Below are positions 58,448 through 64,000 of a DNA stretch of 64,000 bases, piece by piece. How positions within the stretch are numbered: the first letter of the stretch is position 1; each line of letters opens with the position of its first letter. This stretch comes from Caryophanales bacterium (GTDB lineage Bacteria > Bacillota > Bacilli > Bacillales > Amphibacillaceae): the NCBI GenBank assembly GCA_029257405.1, contig JARIBO010000055.1, forward strand, positions 207,491-271,490, given 5' to 3'. The translations under genes and the position numbers were made by a program. Under the pieces are notes generated by a model. That model searched no databases, had not been told where the DNA came from, and saw only the letters and a program-made list of their open reading frames with translations.

Positions 58448-59785
58448 TTATTGATCCTCTAGATTCTCTTTATCAGGAATGATAATGTTGAGTACAATAG
58501 CAACAAAACATGCTATCGTTATGCCAGATTCTCCAAATATTAACTTAATAATGTCTGGAAATGCATTCATAGCATCTGGTACTTGACTTAATCCCAGACC
58601 AAAGACTAATGATAGCCCAATTATAATTTTTGCTCTTTCATTTAAAGGTTCTGACGTCAATATTTCAATACCTGTTAATGTAATTTGAGAAAAAATAATG
58701 ACTGACGCACCTCCAATAACTGCTTGTGGGAGTGTAGATATAAGCGCCCCAAACTTAGGTATAAGACCAGCCAGTATCAAAAACACAGCGCCAAGCGCGA
58801 CAACATATCTACTCATTATTTTTGTAAATGCTATCATACCAACATTTTGACTAAAAGATGTATTTGGCAAAGAATTAAAAATTGCCGAAAGAGATGATGT
58901 AAAACCATTTGCTATTACTGAACCAGAAAGTTCATCACTCGTAGGTTCTCTGTTTGCTCCTCCACTCGTAATTGCTGTAACATCTCCCACTGTTTCAATA
59001 GCTGTCACTATAAACATAATTAACATAGGTAGGATAGCCCCCCATTTAAACGCCAAGGGAAAATAAAAAGGTGTTGGAACTGAAAACCAAGCAGCTTCTC
59101 TTATGCTTGAAAATTCCACCATATTCAGTGGTAGAGCAATCATATATCCAACTACAATTCCTATTAAAATTGAAGATGTTTTAGCCATTCCCTTCGCATA
59201 TGTATTTAGAAAAATAACAACTATTAATACAATTAAAGCGACTATCCAGTTTTTGGCTGATCCAAAATCTTCGGAACCATTTCCTCCTGCCATAGCTATA
59301 ATACCTGTAGGTAAAAGTGACAAACCTATCGTAAGAACAACTGTCCCTGTTACAATTTTTGGAAAGAATCTTCTTAATTTCTTTAGATAAAATCCAAGGA
59401 AGCCAATAAATAAACCTCCGACAAGACTTGCACCTAATAATCCTGATATGCCATAAGAACTTGCTATTGTGATGTTTGTCGGTAGAAATCCAAAACTAGT
59501 ACCCATAACGATTGGGAGTTTTGCCCCTACCCTCCAGATCGGATAACATTGGATAATCGTTGCAATTCCTGCCATAACCATTGCACTTTGTACTAGTACG
59601 GTTAAATCAGACCCAGTGATACCAACCACACCTGCGATTATTATAGGAACGGCAATATTACTTAAGAACATTGCAAAAATATGCTGTAACCCCAAAGGGA
59701 TTGCTTCTTTTAAGGGCGGTCTACCATCGAGATCATATTTATTTGTATTAGGAACTTTATCATTATATCCAAAGATTCTTTTCAT
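58448..59785 (-). CDS. NCS2-family uracil/xanthine/urate permease
   Basis: Nucleobase importer of 445 residues with about 13 membrane helices. Blocks are PLGLQHIFAMFLSNIAVPIIIAG, LPIVMGTSFGFLPTNI, the central AIETVGDVTAITSGGANREPTSDEL and GVIANGFTSSLSAIFNSLPNTSFSQNVGMIAFT-like end. This is the urate/xanthine branch of NCS2. Specific substrate cannot be fixed; xanthine or urate is likely. ATG 59785 is used because GAGGTG lies six bases upstream; the longer frame from 59803 adds six odd residues. It has no riboswitch in front. Confidence 0.88.
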   Translation of the reverse strand: MKRIFGYNDKVPNTNKYDLDGRPPLKEAIPLGLQHIFAMFLSNIAVPIIIAGVVGITGSDLTVLVQSAMVMAGIATIIQCYPIWRVGAKLPIVMGTSFGFLPTNITIASSYGISGLLGASLVGGLFIGFLGFYLKKLRRFFPKIVTGTVVLTIGLSLLPTGIIAMAGGNGSEDFGSAKNWIVALIVLIVVIFLNTYAKGMAKTSSILIGIVVGYMIALPLNMVEFSSIREAAWFSVPTPFYFPLAFKWGAILPMLIMFIVTAIETVGDVTAITSGGANREPTSDELSGSVIANGFTSSLSAIFNSLPNTSFSQNVGMIAFTKIMSRYVVALGAVFLILAGLIPKFGALISTLPQAVIGGASVIIFSQITLTGIEILTSEPLNERAKIIIGLSLVFGLGLSQVPDAMNAFPDIIKLIFGESGITIACFVAIVLNIIIPDKENLEDQ

Positions 59786-59816
59786 AAAACACCTCGTTTT
59801 CAATTGGATTAATCGT

Positions 59817-61118
59817 TTATTCTATATCCAATATTATTTTTGCTGCATAATCTGTCCCTCTTTCTCTTGAGATGTTTTTCCAGTACAATAAATCATCTTT
59901 AGAAATCTTTTCCATATTATTAAATGCCTGCGATAATTTTTCTTTGTTAAAATTATTTGGATCCAAGACGCTTCCTAAATTATTCTTTTCAATATCATAT
60001 GCGATATTAAATTGGTCACTAGAAAACGGTAATATTATCAGGTCTTTTCCATAGTACATAGCTTCTGTTAAGGTGTTACATCCTCCGTGAAATACAACGA
60101 TATCAACAAAAGGCATAATGGCTATTTGAGGTAAAAAAGCTTCTATTATTGTATTTGGCGAACTATATTTTTTTAATTCTTCAACATGGCTACCCGCAGA
60201 AACTATCAGTAAAGCACGAGGATAAATTTCTCTCGCTAGTAAGATGAGTTTTTCTAGTACATCTTTTCTATTAGATAAAAAAGTTCCTAAACTTATCATG
60301 ATTATTTTTTCTTTTGTATTTATTTTTTCTAACCATTCTTCATCTAAACTATCTGCTTCAAATGAATTTCCTATAAATATTTCTTTTGGCTTTTCTTGAG
60401 TGTTTTGAGTGTTATAAAAGTCAAAATAGTTGTAGATAACAGCTATTTCAGAAACCAAACTAAAGGCATTACTAATTTTTTTAATAGATTTATTTTCACT
60501 AATAACATTGTTAAAAACATCTGTAAATTCTTTTTCAGTTTGAGTTGAAACATGTTTTAATTTCTTTAAATCATCTTGCTTAATATCTATAGCTTTAGGC
60601 CAGCTTCTAGGAACATTAAAATATGCTCCTTCTTTTGGAATCGTATTAGGATGAGGCGGACAAAATGTTATAAAAGGTAGACCTAAAAAATACAAACTAA
60701 GCGTAACTGAGTAAGATAATATATCTACCACGTAAAGATCAACATCGATTAAATCATCGATTAATTTTATCTTTTCTATAAGTTCATCTGGACTATAAAG
60801 CATATCAGCCTTTCTGTGGTTCGACTGCGTGATAAGTGTTTCCGCTGCACTTATTTTTGTCGACGCAAAAAATTCTTCTAATCTTATCTGCTCTGCATTT
60901 GATTGTACTCCGTTTTCACCTTCTCCAAGATTTTTATTTGTATTTATATCTATTTCATAAAACTTTAAATTTTCTTTTAAAATTTTTTCCTTAAATTCTA
61001 TACTGCAACCAAATGTCACTTCTACACCATATTTTTTAAAACTTTTTGCTAAGACTAATAGCGGATTAAAATGCGAATAAAAAGGTGGACTGATAAAAAA
61101 TATTTTTTTATATTTCAT
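59817..61118 (-). CDS. GT1-family (MGT-type) glycosyltransferase
   Basis: A 433-residue GT-B fold glycosyltransferase of the UDP-glucuronosyl/macrolide type. The N-terminal SPPFYSHFNPLLVLAKSFKKYGVEVTFG is the usual acceptor-side start, and the donor-binding part has IMISLGTFLSNRKDVL, VVFHGGCNTLTEAMYYGKDLIILPFSSDQFNIA and NLGSVLDPN. The acceptor may be a lipid, a peptide or a small molecule. It overlaps the GT4 gene by 11 bp, and its ribosome binding site lies in the end of that gene. Very AT-rich, with codon use unlike the housekeeping genes, which suggests horizontal transfer. Confidence 0.85.
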   Translation of the reverse strand: MKYKKIFFISPPFYSHFNPLLVLAKSFKKYGVEVTFGCSIEFKEKILKENLKFYEIDINTNKNLGEGENGVQSNAEQIRLEEFFASTKISAAETLITQSNHRKADMLYSPDELIEKIKLIDDLIDVDLYVVDILSYSVTLSLYFLGLPFITFCPPHPNTIPKEGAYFNVPRSWPKAIDIKQDDLKKLKHVSTQTEKEFTDVFNNVISENKSIKKISNAFSLVSEIAVIYNYFDFYNTQNTQEKPKEIFIGNSFEADSLDEEWLEKINTKEKIIMISLGTFLSNRKDVLEKLILLAREIYPRALLIVSAGSHVEELKKYSSPNTIIEAFLPQIAIMPFVDIVVFHGGCNTLTEAMYYGKDLIILPFSSDQFNIAYDIEKNNLGSVLDPNNFNKEKLSQAFNNMEKISKDDLLYWKNISRERGTDYAAKIILDIE

Positions 61119-63138
61119 AATCTTTTTCTCCTTTTAAAGATAAATAAAATGATACAAATTCCTTTGATATTTTTTTCACAGAAAAGTTTTCATCCACCGT
61201 TTTTCGTCCTGCTGCTTGAATTTTTTTAAATTCAGTTATATCCATCTTAGAGTCATAAATATGATTTTCCGCTTCTTTAGCAATCGTTTCCCAATTACTA
61301 GTATCGATTAAAAATCCGTTTTCGCCATGTCTCATATAAGTTTTAACTCCACCCTTTGTAGGACCGAGGGTTAGAAACCCTTTAGACATAGCTTCTAAAA
61401 TGGCTATGCCAAACTCTTCTTTTACACTTGAGCAAAGATATATATGAGGATAGTTTAAGTCTTTTTTAATAATACCCTTTTGAAGTAACCTGATATCCAT
61501 ATTCGACATGGCTCCTTTGTGTATGAACCTGCCTTTGAATTCAGGACTTCTTTGTAAATAACTTTTAAAAAAATCAATAATCATTTTTTCTTCTTTATTC
61601 GGTTTCTCATAATCTCCTCCGATTATGAGGAGATTATGAGTATCAGAAAGCTTAGAGTTTGACCACGCTTTTAAAAGTTCGATTTGTCCCTTTAAAACAG
61701 AGAGTCTCCCTACGTTCAAGATGATAGGTTTTTTAAAAAAATCTCTATTCGTTTCACTTAATTCAATAAGTAGATTTGAATATATATCTGTAGCCAAAAC
61801 ATTCAATGATTTATCTATTTGTATGCCTTCACTTATCATTTTTATTTTTTTATTGATACTTTCATCTTTAAATTGAGGAAAATAAATATCAAGTTCTTTT
61901 TTTACATTTGTATCGCCTATACCAATTATTCCATCGCTAAGATAGATTAATTCATCACCTATTTTTATCTTATTAAGTTTTTCAACCAGCTCATTAAATT
62001 TCAGTTCTTTTAATTGACCTGACTTATCAAACATATTTCTGTGTGGGTCGGGTGTTAGTGTAAATACAAGTTTTTTATTTAGCTCTTTACATAGCTCGGC
62101 TACAGCTTTAGATGCATTATCTAAATACCTTATATGAAAAACATCTGGCTTTATTTCTGACTGTTTTAAAAAATTACGTATATATCTTTTTATAAATAAT
62201 TCTCTTTTTATAAACTCGTCTGATACAGACTGATCTAAATATATTGGCAACCTAATAAACAAGTGTTTAGCATCATAATAACTTATAAACGGTTTATTTA
62301 ATTCTTGAGTTATAGTAATAGTAAACACGTAAGCTACACTAGTGTCTTTTGATATCTCCTCACCCAAATCTTTTAATAAAACCGCTAATCCCCCATTATT
62401 TCCCTTTCCACTATCTTCAAAATCGCCATAAAACATTGACTGTAAAATTGAAATACCTTGCTTTTCAAACTTTAAATCTAGATTGGAAAAATTAAGATAA
62501 TGATCATAAAACACTTTATTCTTCTCATCTATTACATGGTGCTTTAGAAATGATTTATCTAAATTTTCTAGTGAATATAAATTTTTCAATAAATTTAACA
62601 GTTGAATTTTTATATTATCAGGGTAATCTAGCGTCAATAGTTTAGATAACTGACTTTTAAACCCTTGCCTTTTAAAATGATCCATGTAGTCCGTTAAGAT
62701 AGAAACTAAGTCAAAATCTAGTTTATATTCTTGGAGCATAAATAATAATTCACTATCACTTAAAACATCTAAATCACATTCAATAGAAATATCTAAAACG
62801 TGATATAACTTTTGATTGTTATACTGCTTTTGTGAAATTAAATCTTCTATTTTTTTCTTTAATATTACCTTTATATCATCATTGAATAATTTTAAAATAA
62901 TATCTATTATAAACCGATCTACATATGAATTATTTCCTAAAATAGAGCATAGTTCACCTATCTCTTTTTCTCCTAGCTTCTTTTCAAACTCTATTTGCTT
63001 TATAATTCGAATTTGGTTTATTAATTCTCTTGTATTTATGGTTTTACTTTTAATTATATAATTTTCTAAGAATAGGAATGGATAAACAGAATTATTCGCC
63101 TCATAAACAAGATTTCTAAACTTAATAAACTCATTCAT
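61108..63138 (-). CDS. Large GT4-family glycosyltransferase with unknown N-terminal domain
   Basis: A 676-residue protein. Residues 1 to about 225 are helical and charged, with no family I recognise. A GT-B glycosyltransferase follows: GKGNNGGLAVLLKDLGEEI, PDVFHIRYLDNA, PIILNVGRLSVLKGQIELLKAWS, the donor-binding CSSVKEEFGIAILEAMSKGFLTLGP and TKGGVKTYMRHGENGFLIDT. It is thus a retaining GT4-like enzyme with an extra N-terminal module that could bind its protein acceptor or a partner. GGAAGGTGAG precedes the ATG at 63138. Co-transcribed with the GT1 gene. Target unknown. Confidence 0.82.
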   Translation of the reverse strand: MNEFIKFRNLVYEANNSVYPFLFLENYIIKSKTINTRELINQIRIIKQIEFEKKLGEKEIGELCSILGNNSYVDRFIIDIILKLFNDDIKVILKKKIEDLISQKQYNNQKLYHVLDISIECDLDVLSDSELLFMLQEYKLDFDLVSILTDYMDHFKRQGFKSQLSKLLTLDYPDNIKIQLLNLLKNLYSLENLDKSFLKHHVIDEKNKVFYDHYLNFSNLDLKFEKQGISILQSMFYGDFEDSGKGNNGGLAVLLKDLGEEISKDTSVAYVFTITITQELNKPFISYYDAKHLFIRLPIYLDQSVSDEFIKRELFIKRYIRNFLKQSEIKPDVFHIRYLDNASKAVAELCKELNKKLVFTLTPDPHRNMFDKSGQLKELKFNELVEKLNKIKIGDELIYLSDGIIGIGDTNVKKELDIYFPQFKDESINKKIKMISEGIQIDKSLNVLATDIYSNLLIELSETNRDFFKKPIILNVGRLSVLKGQIELLKAWSNSKLSDTHNLLIIGGDYEKPNKEEKMIIDFFKSYLQRSPEFKGRFIHKGAMSNMDIRLLQKGIIKKDLNYPHIYLCSSVKEEFGIAILEAMSKGFLTLGPTKGGVKTYMRHGENGFLIDTSNWETIAKEAENHIYDSKMDITEFKKIQAAGRKTVDENFSVKKISKEFVSFYLSLKGEKDYEI

Positions 63139-63212
63139 TTTCTCACCTTCCTATATCTTTAATTATAAGTCTCTTATTACCTATACTTATAACTAATAAA
63201 CTTGATTTCAAT

Positions 63213-63311
63213 CTAAAAATTAAAATGTATTGAATCCTCTATCTCTAAAGAATTCAATACATCATTTAAATCGTTCCAACTTAATCGCAGTTTGCTGTTT
63301 AATATATACAC
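63213..63311 (-). pseudogene. Short reading frame, possible remnant of a larger protein
   Basis: A minus-strand frame from GTG 63311 to TAG 63213 gives 32 residues, including KLRLSWNDLNDVLNSLEI, which look like protein rather than chance. No ribosome binding site is evident, and a stop closes the frame a dozen codons upstream. It may be the 3' end of a broken gene or a peptide gene. The hairpin ATGTATTGAAT with ATTCAATACAT (63223-63262) lies within it and could act as a terminator ahead of the GT operon. Confidence 0.3.
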
Positions 63312-63692
63312 TTTAATTATTTGTAATTTTCCGTTAATTTAAATTAATGTTAAGACTGGTAAATAGTCTTATAAGTATATCATAAATACACTTATTACCA
63401 TTACTTCTTTTTAATTTTTTTGTATTCTGATCTTAATGACTATTTAAATTGTTCGAATACGAATAACCCTTTATTGCATTGATAGGATTATGTCTAATAT
63501 GGTAAGATTTAACTAATATGAACATTCTACTAACGAGCCCTTTCGTTTAATTAGTAAAGATACATTATTCTTAATATGTAAAAGATGTTTGACATTTCTT
63601 TTACACTGAATACTACTGTAGACGAGTTATTTATAAATAAATAATAGTTAAATTGAGCGTTTTATGACTCATATAAAAGGAAGGATATTTTA
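63312..63692. other. Intergenic region with a candidate promoter
   Basis: No gene is seen. TTGACA at 63589-63594 is followed at 18 bp by TACTGT (63613-63618) on the plus strand, a weak candidate promoter for the lipoprotein. The rest is AT-rich and featureless. Confidence 0.35.
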
Positions 63693-64000
63693 ATGAAACG
63701 AATACTTTATTGTTTGACGATATTGTTAATTGTTTTTTTAGTTTCCTGCAGCACTACATCTGATGACTTCGTAAAAAGCTTTCCTGAATTAATACCCAAA
63801 CACAATGATGAGTATCTATTGTACTCGATAGAAGATGAGATCACTTTCGAACAATTAAAAAGTGAAGACATCTATATTTACGGTATTAATAATAGGTCAT
63901 CTTTTGATGATTTTAACGAAATGTATCCTGAATTAGATTTAGAACAATCACCAGCCTATATATTGTTTGATAAAGATGGCTTGAATTATAAAACTTATAA
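63693..64000 (+). CDS. Small lipoprotein (3' end outside window)
   Basis: ATG 63693 follows AAAGGAAGG with 8 bp spacing. The first 20 residues, ILYCLTILLIVFLVSC, form a lipoprotein signal with the lipobox LVSC. The visible mature part (about 83 residues) is acidic and includes KSFPELIPKHNDEYLLYS and YPELDLEQSPAYILFDKDG. The last piece resembles the end of many small Bacillota lipoproteins of unknown function. The reading frame is open at the window edge. Confidence 0.75.
   Translation, partial: MKRILYCLTILLIVFLVSCSTTSDDFVKSFPELIPKHNDEYLLYSIEDEITFEQLKSEDIYIYGINNRSSFDDFNEMYPELDLEQSPAYILFDKDGLNYKTY

Overview
The window is about 64 kb of AT-rich DNA from a low-GC Bacillota of the order Bacillales. 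The main evidence is gene order. Reading from high to low coordinates, pbuG, yebE, the pur operon, yerA, yerB, yerC, pcrB, pcrA, ligA, camS, gatCAB, dagK and rlmCD follow the arrangement known from Bacillus subtilis, and in part from Staphylococcaceae. Two guanine riboswitches, an FMN riboswitch, small-type PurL and a CamS lipoprotein fit this. I cannot name the genus. I see no rRNA, tRNA, CRISPR array, insertion sequence or phage.

Layout. 1-2.9 kb: riboflavin operon (ribD, ribE, partial ribBA) behind an FMN riboswitch with a terminator. 3-7.2 kb: a cytochrome-c-maturation-like set (membrane protein, CcdA, TlpA/ResA-like thioredoxin) in line with an OmpR-family two-component system. Two near-identical direct repeats exactly 50 bp apart lie in its promoter. 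7.2-19 kb: short housekeeping or accessory genes (GNAT, esterase, CsaA, MBL hydrolase, RluD, pentapeptide protein, a metal-site-less MBL homologue starting at ATT, RCK protein, VOC, AIM24, ExoA, DUF3885 fusion, RlmCD). 19-24.5 kb: DUF3100 transporter pair, DagK, GatCAB. 24.7-29.4 kb: a tiny zinc ribbon, a DUF2157 pair, and proline catabolism. 29.6-38.9 kb: CamS, LigA, PcrA, PcrB, YerC, YerB, YerA. 39-49 kb: purine operon behind a guanine riboswitch. 49-54.3 kb: YebE, an MFS carrier, YkvI, riboswitch-controlled PbuG, TspO. 54.4-64 kb: accessory genes (DUF6884/GIY-YIG-like protein, orphan glycine-betaine binding protein, MarR operon with two palindromic operators, second NCS2 permease, two glycosyltransferases, a partial lipoprotein).

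The most notable signal is in the purine operon. Its order is purE-K-L-F-M-N-H-D. purC, purS and purQ, which normally sit together between purK and purL, are absent, and the purK-purL junction is clean. In the same operon PurF cannot carry the N-terminal catalytic cysteine of its glutaminase domain: an in-frame stop lies just upstream of the only start. It also has Ser for the oxyanion-hole Asn and Asn for the conserved Tyr after Arg. PurL, which normally needs PurS and PurQ, has changes in several substrate-site motifs. Both glutamine-dependent steps of the pathway are therefore altered in one otherwise intact, riboswitch-controlled operon. Either the pathway has become ammonia-dependent or otherwise rewired, or it is decaying after loss of purCSQ. 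A search of the rest of the genome for purC, purS, purQ, purB and second copies of purF and purL would decide.
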